A stretch of DNA of 64,000 bases, taken from NCBI GenBank assembly GCA_963520375.1, contig CAUQQF010000002.1:62001-126000 (forward strand), read 5' to 3'. A model generated the notes under the pieces. That model searched no databases. It was not told where the DNA came from and was given only the letters and a program-made list of their open reading frames with translations. Source of the stretch: JABCPE02 sp963520375 (GTDB lineage: Bacteria > Bacteroidota > Bacteroidia > Flavobacteriales > Weeksellaceae). How positions within the stretch are numbered: the first letter of the stretch is position 1; every line of letters begins with the position of its first letter. Below, piece after piece: positions 25,703 to 34,533 of the stretch. The translations under genes were made by a program, and so were the position numbers.

Positions 25703-25907
25703 CATTTTTTTCTTAAAATTTTGGTATATCTACCGCCTATATCTAATCTTTGATGCTTTTTTATTTATCTGAAAAACCTTAAATAGTGATAGATTTTCTT
25801 TTTAATAGAAGTTGCTTATGAATATCGTTAGATAACCTTCATGCAATATAATTTTATTTTCAATCATTTATTTTTGATTATCTAATCTTTTCCTTTAAAT
25901 AAATCTC

Positions 25908-26075
25908 CTACGGATATTCAAAACCAAAATAAATTTTACTCAGCTTGTTTTGGTCAAAAGTATATTCAGCAAAATAAATTGGCAAATTATACTTTTCTAA
26001 AAAATGAGACTTTTCATAATATGAGATTTCATACCGAAGAACATGATTAGTTTCTACAAAATTATTTCCTTTGGT
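25908..26075 (-). pseudogene. Possible 3' remnant of a decayed gene
   Basis: The minus strand is open for 55 codons to a TAG at 25910-25908, with no start codon in a useful place and TGA just upstream at 26078. The translation (including NHVLRYEISYYEKSHFLEKY and LPIYFAEYTFD) has protein-like composition, with aromatic and charged residues well mixed. It may be the C-terminus of a gene whose front half has been lost. No family is recognised and chance is possible. Confidence 0.3.
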
Positions 26076-26188
26076 TCAATATTACTTACAACTTAAAGTT
26101 ATCTTTGAACCATTTTTTAAATGTTTTTTTTGATTATAAGAATATTAAGGAAGCAAAAATAGTACCCTTTTTAAAATCTTTTTGATGG

Positions 26189-26863
26189 CTAAATCTGGTT
26201 ATTCACCACCAAAACCATTTCGCCTTTCAGGGTTTTACTTTTCGAAAATTCTATGAGTTCTTCTATGGTTCCGCGTTTGGTTTCCTCAAATTTTTTGGAA
26301 ATTTCTCGGCTGAGGCTGATTTTCGTTCCCTCTCCGAAAAACTCCTTTATCTGCTCCAGCGTGGTGTTTATCTTGTGCGGACTTTCATAGAGAACTATCG
26401 TTTTTTTCTCTTCCGCCAGCTGTTTCAGTTTGGTTTGTCTTCCCTTCTTCTGCGGTAAAAATCCCACGAACAAAAACTCATTATTAGGCAGTCCAGAAAC
26501 CACCAGTGCCGGAACAAAAGCCGTAGCACCAGGCAGACACTGCATTTCCACCTCGTTGTCCGCACATGCCTTTGCCAGCAGATATCCAGGGTCAGAAATT
26601 CCAGGCGTTCCTGCATCGGTAATGATGGCGATATTCTGACCGTTTTTCAGGTCTTCTATCACTTTAAGTGTCGCTTGATGTTCATTATGTAAGTGATACG
26701 ATTTCAATGGTTTAGAAATTTCAAAATGTTTCAATAAAATTCCCGAAGTCCGTGTATCTTCACAAAGAATATAGTCCACTTCTTTCAAAATTTTTACTGC
26801 CCGAAAAGTCATATCTTCCAGATTGCCAATAGGCGTAGGAACAAAATAAAGTATACCGCTCAT
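26189..26863 (-). CDS. rsmI: 16S rRNA 2'-O-methyltransferase RsmI
   Basis: RsmI methylates the ribose of C1402 in 16S rRNA, tuning the decoding centre. The 224-residue protein shows the family start MSGILYFVPTPIGNLEDMTFRA, then LCEDTRTSGILL, SYHLHNEH, ITDAGTPGISDPGYLL and LPGATAFVPALVVSGLPNNEFLFVGFLP. This is the tetrapyrrole-methylase fold. It ends near residue 224 and lacks the extra C-terminal domain of longer homologues. It diverges from tdk, with 78 nt between the starts. Confidence 0.95.
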   Translation of the reverse strand: MSGILYFVPTPIGNLEDMTFRAVKILKEVDYILCEDTRTSGILLKHFEISKPLKSYHLHNEHQATLKVIEDLKNGQNIAIITDAGTPGISDPGYLLAKACADNEVEMQCLPGATAFVPALVVSGLPNNEFLFVGFLPQKKGRQTKLKQLAEEKKTIVLYESPHKINTTLEQIKEFFGEGTKISLSREISKKFEETKRGTIEELIEFSKSKTLKGEMVLVVNNQI

Positions 26864-26898
26864 AAATTCTTTTATTAAAATTGTTTAAATTTGGGATT

Positions 26899-26906
26899 TA
26901 ATTTTG
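26899..26906 (+). promoter_or_regulatory. -7 element for the tdk operon
   Basis: TAATTTTG, 35 nt before the tdk ATG at 26942. Confidence 0.45.
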
Positions 26907-26941
26907 AATTTTTCACATCAAAATCAAAAGGCTAATTTACA

Positions 26942-27526
26942 ATGTTTTTAGAAAATACAATCAATCACGCCAAACAAAGTGGCTGGATGGAGGTTATCTG
27001 CGGTTCTATGTTTTCTGGAAAAACCGAGGAACTCATCAGAAGGCTCCGCCGTGCAGAGATGGCTGGACAGCAGGTGGAAATCTTCAAACCAAAGCTGGAC
27101 AACCGCTATGCAAATGAAGAGGTGGTCTCCCACAACCAAAATAAAATAAAAAGCACTCCCGTAGAAACTCCCGATGAGATTCTACTCCTAGGGTCTAACT
27201 GTGATGTGGTGGGCATAGACGAGGCGCAGTTTTTCGATGAAAGTATTGTAGAAATAGCCAATCAGCTGGCGAACAACGGCGTTCGTGTGGTGATTGCTGG
27301 GCTGGATATGGACTACATGGGAAGACCTTTCGGGCCGATGCCCAACCTGATGGCTACAGCAGAATATGTTACGAAAGTGCATGCCATCTGCAAGAAAACA
27401 GGGAACTTGGCGAATTATTCCATGAGAATCTCAGGAAGTGATGATTTGGTACAATTAGGAGAAACTGACAGCTACGAGGCTGTGAGCAGAAAAGTTTTTA
27501 CAGAAGAAGTTTTGAATAAAAAATAA
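26942..27526 (+). CDS. tdk: Thymidine kinase
   Basis: Thymidine kinase phosphorylates thymidine to dTMP in pyrimidine salvage. The 194-residue, TK1-type protein has the P-loop ICGSMFSGKT, IDEAQFFDE and the lasso-region YVTKVHAICKKTGNLANYSMRI. TK1 enzymes usually carry two Cys pairs for zinc. Here only one Cys remains in that region, so the zinc site appears to be lost, a loss I believe occurs in other Bacteroidota. The stop overlaps the next ATG (TAATG), so it is coupled to murF-alr. Confidence 0.95.
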   Translation: MFLENTINHAKQSGWMEVICGSMFSGKTEELIRRLRRAEMAGQQVEIFKPKLDNRYANEEVVSHNQNKIKSTPVETPDEILLLGSNCDVVGIDEAQFFDESIVEIANQLANNGVRVVIAGLDMDYMGRPFGPMPNLMATAEYVTKVHAICKKTGNLANYSMRISGSDDLVQLGETDSYEAVSRKVFTEEVLNKK

Positions 27527-29976
27527 TGATATACAGCACATTACAAATTTCGCAACTTACAGATTCTAAACTGATTGGGAATCCAGATATTCTCATCAGC
27601 AATATCTCTTTTGACAGCCGAAATCTTTATTCTATTTCGGATACGGCGTTTATTGCCATTAATACCAAAAATAATTCTGGCGAAAAATACATTTCTTCCG
27701 TAGTAGAAAAAGGTGTGAAAGTCATTATTTCTGAAAACTACTATCCTGAATACGAAGATATTACATGGATTATTACCAAAAATTCCATCGAGTTTTTACA
27801 AGTTTTAGCCAAAAAACATTTAGAAAATTCGCATTTAGAAAACACCATCGGCATTACAGGAAGCAACGGCAAAACCATCGTAAAAGAATGGCTTTATCAG
27901 TGTCTTTGGGATGAATTTTCTACGGTGAAATCTCCCAAAAGTTTCAACTCACAGATTGGGCTTCCTATCTCGCTGCTGCAAATCAACGAGGAACACCAGC
28001 TGGGAATCTTTGAAGTCGGAATTTCTAAACCGAGCGAAATGGCAAAATTGGAAAATATTTTTGCTCCAAAAATCGGCGTTTTGACGCACATCGGTTCTGC
28101 TCATTCTTCTAATTTTAAAAATGAAGAAGAACTAATAAACGAAAAAATCATTCTTTTCAAAGAAAGTGAAACTATTATTTATAACGGAGATAATGAATTG
28201 GTTTATAATTTAGTAAATAAACTTTATTCAAGTAAAAATTTAATTAGTTTCGGACTAAATCAAAGAAATGATGTCCGTATTTCTTCCGATTATAAAAATC
28301 TTAATGAACACATCGGGATAAAATATTTTGATGAAGAAATCAGTATTTCTCTCCAAAAACGAGATGAGGCTACACTTTCAAATATTCTGGCGATTGTAGC
28401 CGTTTTAAAATCTTTAGAAATCTCCAACGAAAAGATTGTAACCAAAATCCAAGATCTGCATTCTGTGGAAATGCGTCTGGAGAGTGTGAACGGCATTAGA
28501 AATAATCTGATTATCAATGATTCTTTTAATCTGGATTTGGATTCGTTAATCATTGCATATCAGTTCATTAACCAATATCAAAAGCAGAAAAAATCGCTCA
28601 TCCTTACGGATATTTTGGACACGATAGAAGAGGACGAAATATTGTATAAAAAAGTAGCTGAACTTACCAACGAGCAGGATTTTGAAAATATCATTCTCAT
28701 CGGCGAACACATCACGAAGTATAAAGATTTGTTTTCAGGGAAAGTCAAAATCTTTGACAACACTCAGGAACTTATAGACAGCCAGTATCTCAATACGATT
28801 GAAAATCAGCTCATTTTATTAAAAGGAGCGAGAGTTTTTGAAATTGAAAAAATCAAAAAACTTTTAGAACTCCAAAAGCACGATACTACGCTTGAAGTAA
28901 ATCTTAATGCCATCATACATAATATAAACATTCACAAGAGTTTGCTGAAACCAGAGACAAAAGTCTGCGCGATGGTAAAAGCTTTTTCCTATGGATTGGG
29001 CGGCTACGAAATTGCTGAATTTTTGCAGCATCACCATATTGATTATCTGGGAGTTGCCTATGCAGATGAGGGTGTTGATTTACGGAAAAACGGTGTGACT
29101 ACTCCCATCCTTGTGATGAATCCTGAGCAGAACAGCTATGATACCATCATAGATTATCATCTAGAGCCAGAGATATACAGCCTGAGGGTTTTGGATTTAT
29201 TTGGAAAACAGCTCCAAACGAAAGGAATCCAAGAGACCTACCCTATCCATATCAAGATAGAAACAGGAATGCACCGCCTTGGTTTTAAAGAAGATGAAAT
29301 AGATGATTTGATGAAAACCTTGAAGAAATACAATGTCAAAATAGCGAGTATTTTCAGCCATTTATCTTGCGCGGATGTTCCCGAAGAAAAGGAATATACA
29401 CTGCACCAGCTGGAAACCTTTGAGCGAGTTTCAAGTAAAATCATCCAAAACATTGATTATAAACCTATTAGACATATTCTCAATACAGCTGGAATTATCA
29501 ATTTTACTGATTATCAATATGATATGGTAAGAATAGGCATTGGGATGATGGGCATTTCCTGCGTTCCTGAAATAGAAAAACAGCTCCAAAATGTGGCTAC
29601 ATTTAAAACAGTCATTTCTCAGATTTCCAAAGTAGAAAAAGGAGATTCTATAGGATACAGCAGAAAATACATCGCAGAAAAAGATACCAGAATCGCTACC
29701 ATTCCGATAGGCTATGCAGACGGCATTCCTCGGCTGATAGGAAACAAAAAGGGCTTTGTAATCATCAAAGGGCAAAAAGTTCCCATCGTGGGAAATGTGT
29801 GCATGGATATGCTGATGGCAGATTTGGGCGAAATTCCTGCAAAAGAAGGTGATGAGGTCATTATTTTCAATTCCTGTAAGACTCTGGAAGAGTTTGCAGA
29901 CTATTGCCAGACCATACCTTACGAAGTTCTTACTTCCATTTCACGAAGAGTCAAAAGAATTTATATAAAAGACTGA
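27526..29976 (+). CDS. murF: Bifunctional MurF / alanine racemase
   Basis: The 816-residue protein joins two peptidoglycan enzymes. The first half (about 1-440) is UDP-MurNAc-tripeptide:D-Ala-D-Ala ligase, with the ATP loop TGSNGKTIVKEW, FNSQIGLPISL and an ALSNILA-like stretch. The second half (about 450-816) is a PLP-dependent alanine racemase, with the PLP lysine in CAMVKAFSYGLGG, VEKGDSIGYSRKY with the catalytic Tyr, and VGNVCMDMLMADLG. The fusion is known in Bacteroidota and couples D-Ala supply with its use. It overlaps tdk by one base and is followed after 2 nt by the patatin gene. The MurF glycine loop begins with GITGSNGKT, normal for the family. Confidence 0.95.
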   Translation: MIYSTLQISQLTDSKLIGNPDILISNISFDSRNLYSISDTAFIAINTKNNSGEKYISSVVEKGVKVIISENYYPEYEDITWIITKNSIEFLQVLAKKHLENSHLENTIGITGSNGKTIVKEWLYQCLWDEFSTVKSPKSFNSQIGLPISLLQINEEHQLGIFEVGISKPSEMAKLENIFAPKIGVLTHIGSAHSSNFKNEEELINEKIILFKESETIIYNGDNELVYNLVNKLYSSKNLISFGLNQRNDVRISSDYKNLNEHIGIKYFDEEISISLQKRDEATLSNILAIVAVLKSLEISNEKIVTKIQDLHSVEMRLESVNGIRNNLIINDSFNLDLDSLIIAYQFINQYQKQKKSLILTDILDTIEEDEILYKKVAELTNEQDFENIILIGEHITKYKDLFSGKVKIFDNTQELIDSQYLNTIENQLILLKGARVFEIEKIKKLLELQKHDTTLEVNLNAIIHNINIHKSLLKPETKVCAMVKAFSYGLGGYEIAEFLQHHHIDYLGVAYADEGVDLRKNGVTTPILVMNPEQNSYDTIIDYHLEPEIYSLRVLDLFGKQLQTKGIQETYPIHIKIETGMHRLGFKEDEIDDLMKTLKKYNVKIASIFSHLSCADVPEEKEYTLHQLETFERVSSKIIQNIDYKPIRHILNTAGIINFTDYQYDMVRIGIGMMGISCVPEIEKQLQNVATFKTVISQISKVEKGDSIGYSRKYIAEKDTRIATIPIGYADGIPRLIGNKKGFVIIKGQKVPIVGNVCMDMLMADLGEIPAKEGDEVIIFNSCKTLEEFADYCQTIPYEVLTSISRRVKRIYIKD

Positions 29977-29978
29977 TT

Positions 29979-32141
29979 ATGAAAAAGTTACTTCAAATAT
30001 TTATAATAATGTTTTCTTTGAGTTTGTATAAAGCTCAGGTAAAAGAAAACATGAAAATTCCGAAAAACCCAAAAATAGGACTGTCTCTGGCAGGCGGCGG
30101 CGCGAAAGGTTTTGCCCATGTAGGCGTATTGAAAGTGATAGACTCACTGGGAGTAAAAATAGACTACATCTCTGGAACCAGCATGGGAGCGATAGTTGGA
30201 GGGCTCTATGCATCGGGCTACTCGGCAAAGGAAATAGAAAAAATCATCAAAGAAACAGATTTTTATGAAATCCTTGCCAATGAAAAAGACCGAAAAGAAA
30301 CTTCGTTTTTTGATAAAAATAATGACAAATATCTGCTGAATATTCCTTTTGAAAAAGGTAAATTCAATGTCTTGCCAAAAGCCATTTCACAAGGACAAAA
30401 AAATCTTTTCCTTTTAAAGGATTTGTTTAACAATGTTTCTAATGTCACAGATTTTTCAAAGCTGAATATTCCTTTCATGTGTGTGGCAACCAATCTGGAA
30501 AATGGAAAAGTAAAAATTTTTGAAAAAGGAGATTTGGTGAATTCTATCATGGCGAGTTCCGCCTATCCTTCGCTGATAAATCCTGTGAAAGTAAATGACA
30601 GTCTGTATATAGATGGTGCGATGACAGTAAATTTTCCATCAAAACCTCTTAAAGATAAAGGTATGGACATTGTCATCGGTGTGGATTTAAGTCTTCCTCT
30701 GGCGAATAAAGATGAGCTTAATTCGGCTATAAAGATTTTAGATCAAGTGATAGATTTCACTATACAAAATGAAAATAAAACTCAGTATAAAAATACAGAT
30801 ATAAGAATACATCCTAACCTAAAAGGGTATTCTTCCACAAGCTATGGCGACAAAGAAAAAATCCTAAATTTAGGATATGAAGAAGCTAAAAAATACATCG
30901 ATATACTCAATAAATTACCAAAAAGAGACTCTCTACCGAAAATGATGAGTAAGCCTGTCTATTCTAATATTTATAAAGTAGACAGCCTTATTTTGGTGAA
31001 CAGCAGGATTTTTAATGAATCTTATGTAAAAGGGAAAATGAACCTTAAAATTCCTTCTCTGCAGACTTATGCTGGAATTAACCAAATGATTGATAAATTA
31101 TATGCTACCAATAATTATAAACTTATCAATTATGACCTGATACAAGATAAAGGAAAAAACATTCTAAAACTTGAATTAGAAGAAGATAACGCTCGGTTTT
31201 TACTAAAATTTGGGCTTCATTATGATGAGGTTTTCAAAACAGGACTGCTCATCAATACAACCATCAAAAGGTTTTTATTCCAAAACTCTATTCTCTCCCT
31301 TGATGCCATCGTGGGAGGAAATAGACCGAGATATTATTTTAATTATTTTGTGGATAATGGCTACTTCCCTGGGTTTGGGATTTATTCTTCTGGGATGAGC
31401 CTACAGCTTAATGATGATAATAGAAATGAAATAGGAAAATGGAAATGGTTTAGAAATGAAATTTATCTTCAGTCTATTTGGAAAGATAGATATGCCATCG
31501 GTGGAGGGATGAGCCATGATTATTTTGAGTCCAAAATAGGAACTACCCGCTATGATAATGAAAAAAACTTTCTCAATCCTTATGTTTTCATTAAAAGTGA
31601 TACGAGGAATGACAAGGATTTTTCATCAAGAGGCTTTTATCTCAATATAGAAGGAAAATTATTAGATATTTTTAATAAAAATATTGAAAAACAAATTTTC
31701 CAAACCAAAGCTGACATCCGAATGAGTTTCCCTATTTCCAGCCGCGTAACTTATAGGCTGAATCTTTTCGGAGGATTAACTTTCGGGAAAGATGTTCCAT
31801 ACTATTATCATTTCTACCCAGGTGGAATTTTTGAGCAGAATTTAGGAAATTTTGTAAGTTTCCAAGGCTATCAGTTTGGGAATTTTGCTACGGATAATCT
31901 TATCGTTGCTGGGAATGATTTTCAGTTTAGGATTAAGAAAAACTATTTCATCACAGGACATGTTAATTTTATGAATACCTTTGATGAGCATAAAATAAAT
32001 TATATTCTAAAAGTAGGTGATATTTCTGGTGGAATTACCGCTGGATACAAATCTCCTTTTGGGCAGATAAAACTAAATTACAGCAAGGCTGTGAATAAAG
32101 GAAAAGGAATTTTTAGTGTAATTTTAGGACATTGGTTCTAA
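29979..32141 (+). CDS. Patatin-like phospholipase with C-terminal beta-barrel
   Basis: From the ATG at 29979 (MKKLLQIFIIMF) the protein has 720 residues. After a signal peptide comes a patatin domain (about 25-290) with the oxyanion loop SLAGGGAKGFAHVG, the nucleophile Ser in ISGTSMGAIVG and the catalytic Asp in YIDGAMTVN. A POTRA-like segment (about 345-430) and a 16-strand-type barrel follow to the C-terminus, which ends SVILGHWF with a terminal Phe. This is the PlpD type Vd architecture in an Omp85 frame, so the lipase probably sits at the outer membrane. The gene is 2 nt after murF-alr. Confidence 0.92.
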   Translation: MKKLLQIFIIMFSLSLYKAQVKENMKIPKNPKIGLSLAGGGAKGFAHVGVLKVIDSLGVKIDYISGTSMGAIVGGLYASGYSAKEIEKIIKETDFYEILANEKDRKETSFFDKNNDKYLLNIPFEKGKFNVLPKAISQGQKNLFLLKDLFNNVSNVTDFSKLNIPFMCVATNLENGKVKIFEKGDLVNSIMASSAYPSLINPVKVNDSLYIDGAMTVNFPSKPLKDKGMDIVIGVDLSLPLANKDELNSAIKILDQVIDFTIQNENKTQYKNTDIRIHPNLKGYSSTSYGDKEKILNLGYEEAKKYIDILNKLPKRDSLPKMMSKPVYSNIYKVDSLILVNSRIFNESYVKGKMNLKIPSLQTYAGINQMIDKLYATNNYKLINYDLIQDKGKNILKLELEEDNARFLLKFGLHYDEVFKTGLLINTTIKRFLFQNSILSLDAIVGGNRPRYYFNYFVDNGYFPGFGIYSSGMSLQLNDDNRNEIGKWKWFRNEIYLQSIWKDRYAIGGGMSHDYFESKIGTTRYDNEKNFLNPYVFIKSDTRNDKDFSSRGFYLNIEGKLLDIFNKNIEKQIFQTKADIRMSFPISSRVTYRLNLFGGLTFGKDVPYYYHFYPGGIFEQNLGNFVSFQGYQFGNFATDNLIVAGNDFQFRIKKNYFITGHVNFMNTFDEHKINYILKVGDISGGITAGYKSPFGQIKLNYSKAVNKGKGIFSVILGHWF

Positions 32142-32165
32142 TTTTTTAGAGATAAATAAAGCAGA

Positions 32166-32573
32166 ATGATACAGTATTTTTTTGAAAATGTAGAGGAAAT
32201 TACCCTTCCTGAAAATTGTTCGGAATGGGTTGAAAAACTTATTTTAAACGAAGAGAAAAAAGTAGGAAATATCAATTATATTTTCTGTGATGATGAATAC
32301 CTGCTAAAAGTAAATCAGGATTTTCTTAATCATGATTATTATACAGACATTATCACTTTTGACTATGTAAAAGGCAAAACCATAAGCGGAGATATTTTTA
32401 TATCTTTGCCGCGCATTTCGGAAAACGCCTCTACCCTATCCAGTAGTTTTGAAAAGGAATTACTACGGGTTCTGGCTCACGGTGTTCTTCATCTTTGCGG
32501 ATATAAAGATAAATCCGATGAGGAACAAAAAGAAATGAGAGCAAAAGAAGATTTTTATATCAATTTATTTTAA
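32166..32573 (+). CDS. ybeY: Endoribonuclease YbeY
   Basis: YbeY is a metal-dependent RNase needed for 16S rRNA 3'-end maturation and ribosome quality control. The 135-residue protein has the usual length, with NYIFCDDEYLLKVNQDFLNHDYYTDIITF and the metal motif LRVLAHGVLHLCGYKDKSDEE. The canonical motif is H-x3-H-x5-H; here the third position is Asp (GYKDK). This change seems typical for the phylum, so I do not treat it as inactivating. It lies 24 nt after the patatin gene; its stop codon is directly followed by a parS-like site. Confidence 0.93.
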   Translation: MIQYFFENVEEITLPENCSEWVEKLILNEEKKVGNINYIFCDDEYLLKVNQDFLNHDYYTDIITFDYVKGKTISGDIFISLPRISENASTLSSSFEKELLRVLAHGVLHLCGYKDKSDEEQKEMRAKEDFYINLF

Positions 32574-32589
32574 TGTTTCACGGGAAACA
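32574..32589. other. parS-like ParB-binding site, 15 of 16 matches
   Basis: TGTTTCACGGGAAACA differs from the general parS consensus TGTTTCACGTGAAACA at one base. It lies between ybeY and mnmG. With its flanks it can also form an 8-bp hairpin followed by T's, so a terminator role cannot be excluded. Confidence 0.65.
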
Positions 32590-32620
32590 TTTTTATTATT
32601 TATAAACTTATTTACAATAT

Positions 32621-34483
32621 ATGATAAACGAAATATACGATGTAATCGTAGTAGGTGGAGGACACGCAGGCTGTGAAGCAGCGGCAGCAGCAGCCAATCT
32701 AGGCTCTAAAACTATGCTGGTTACTATGAACATGCAGACCATCGGACAGATGAGCTGTAACCCTGCGATGGGCGGAATAGCAAAAGGACAAATTGTTCGT
32801 GAAATAGATGCACTTGGCGGGTATTCTGGAATCATAGCTGATAAATCTGCTATCCAGTTTAAGATGCTGAACCTATCAAAAGGACCTGCTATGTGGTCGC
32901 CACGAACTCAAAATGACAGAATGCTCTTTGCAGAAGAATGGAGATTGGCTTTAGAAAACACTCCTAATCTTGATTTTTTCCAAGATATGGTAAAAAATAT
33001 CATTATAGAAAATGGTAAAGTGGCAGGAGTAATTACCAACATCGGTGTAGAAATCCGTGGAAAAGCAGTAGTTCTTACCAATGGAACTTTCCTAAATGGG
33101 CTGATACATATTGGAGAAAAACAATTCGGCGGCGGAAGAATGGGCGAACCAAAAGCCTTCGGAATTACTGAGCAATTAGTAAGTTTAGGTTTTGAAGCAG
33201 GAAGAATGAAAACAGGAACACCTGTAAGAATAGATGGAAGAAGTCTAGATTATTCCAAAATGGAAGAACAAAAAGGCGATGAAAATCCACAAAAATTCTC
33301 TTACCTCGATACGCCTAAACTTAAAGAACAAAGAAGCTGCTATATCACTTACACTAATGAAATTGTACATGATATTCTCCGCTCTGGGTTTGATAGAAGC
33401 CCAATGTTCAACGGAACTATACAAAGTATAGGACCAAGATACTGCCCAAGTATAGAAGATAAAATCAATCGTTTCGCTGAACGAAACAGACACCAGCTTT
33501 TCGTAGAACCAGAAGGATGGAAAACTGTTGAAATCTATGTAAATGGTTTCAGCTCTTCACTTCCAGAAGACATTCAGGCCAAAGCGCTAAGACATGTCCC
33601 AGGTTTTGAAAACGCTAAAATATTTCGCCCAGGTTATGCCATAGAGTACGACTACTTCCCTCCTACTCAGCTGAAACATACTTTGGAAACCAAACTGATT
33701 GAAAATTTATTTTTCGCTGGACAAATCAACGGAACTACTGGTTACGAAGAAGCAGCAGGACAAGGTCTGATTGCAGGAATCAATGCACATAATAAAGTTC
33801 ACAGCAAAGATGAATTTACCCTCAGCAGAGATGAAGCCTATATAGGTGTACTGATAGACGACCTCATCACGAAAGGAACAGAAGAGCCGTACCGTATGTT
33901 CACATCAAGAGCAGAATATAGACTACTTCTAAGACAAGATAATGCTGATATCCGTTTGACTGAAAAATCTTATAACATAGGTTTAGCATCAGAAGAAAGA
34001 CTCAGAAAAGTAGAAGAAAAAATCAAAAAGTCTGGAGAGCTGGAAGAATTCCTTAAAGAATTATCATTAAAACCAAATGTTATAAATCCTATTCTTGAAG
34101 AAAATGAAAGCAACCCTGTAGACCAAGCATACAGAGCATCTCAAATATTAACTCGTCCTAACATAAATTTAGAAAAACTTTCTAAAATAGAAATCATAGG
34201 AAGTAAAGTGAGTGAATATTCTGAAGAGATACAAGAGCAAGCAGAAATCAATATAAAATACAAAGGCTACATAGAAAAAGAAAAAGAAAATGTAGCAAAA
34301 CTCCAAAGAATGGAAAATATAAAAATTCCTGATGATTTTGATTTTAGCAAGGTAGCTTCACTTTCTTCGGAAGCTCTACAAAAGATGAATAATATTCGTC
34401 CAAAAAATATCGCACAGGCTTCCAGAATATCAGGAGTATCACCAGCGGATATTAATGTTTTATTAATTTATTTAGGAAAATAA
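32621..34483 (+). CDS. mnmG: tRNA uridine-5-carboxymethylaminomethyl modification enzyme MnmG
   Basis: MnmG (GidA), with MnmE, adds the carboxymethylaminomethyl group at wobble U34 of several tRNAs, using FAD and NADH. The 620-residue protein has the FAD motif VVGGGHAGCEAA at residues 10-21, MSCNPAMGGIAKGQIVREIDALGG and PRYCPSIEDKI. Later come GYAIEYDYFPPTQL, GQINGTTGYEEAAGQG and the C-terminal helical domain ending ASRISGVSPADINVLLIYL. It is full length. It is flanked by two parS-like sites, in keeping with the frequent location of this gene near the replication origin in bacteria. Confidence 0.97.
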   Translation: MINEIYDVIVVGGGHAGCEAAAAAANLGSKTMLVTMNMQTIGQMSCNPAMGGIAKGQIVREIDALGGYSGIIADKSAIQFKMLNLSKGPAMWSPRTQNDRMLFAEEWRLALENTPNLDFFQDMVKNIIIENGKVAGVITNIGVEIRGKAVVLTNGTFLNGLIHIGEKQFGGGRMGEPKAFGITEQLVSLGFEAGRMKTGTPVRIDGRSLDYSKMEEQKGDENPQKFSYLDTPKLKEQRSCYITYTNEIVHDILRSGFDRSPMFNGTIQSIGPRYCPSIEDKINRFAERNRHQLFVEPEGWKTVEIYVNGFSSSLPEDIQAKALRHVPGFENAKIFRPGYAIEYDYFPPTQLKHTLETKLIENLFFAGQINGTTGYEEAAGQGLIAGINAHNKVHSKDEFTLSRDEAYIGVLIDDLITKGTEEPYRMFTSRAEYRLLLRQDNADIRLTEKSYNIGLASEERLRKVEEKIKKSGELEEFLKELSLKPNVINPILEENESNPVDQAYRASQILTRPNINLEKLSKIEIIGSKVSEYSEEIQEQAEINIKYKGYIEKEKENVAKLQRMENIKIPDDFDFSKVASLSSEALQKMNNIRPKNIAQASRISGVSPADINVLLIYLGK

Positions 34484-34491
34484 AATCACAA

Positions 34492-34507
34492 TGTTTCATG
34501 TGAAACA
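34492..34507. other. parS-like ParB-binding site, 15 of 16 matches
   Basis: TGTTTCATGTGAAACA differs from the parS consensus at one base, a different one from the site at 32574. It sits inside a longer inverted repeat (12-bp arms 34487-34498 and 34501-34512) followed by GTTGTTTT, which could also act as an mnmG terminator. Confidence 0.65.
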
Positions 34508-34533
34508 TTGTGGTTGTTTTATAAAAAATTAAA

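Larger units (their letters stand above)
25661..26188. other. 528-bp region with no intact gene
   Basis: It holds the lemA promoter element (25702-25695), an apparent gene relic at 25908-26075 on the minus strand, and a plus-strand TATCTTTG at 26100 with no gene nearby to serve. The rest is AT-rich with nothing recognised. Confidence 0.5.

Noticed and set aside
32574..34507. parS-like palindromes as plain terminators only
   Set aside because: Both can fold, but each matches parS at 15 of 16 bases with different mismatches, which simple hairpins would not require. A dual role is possible.
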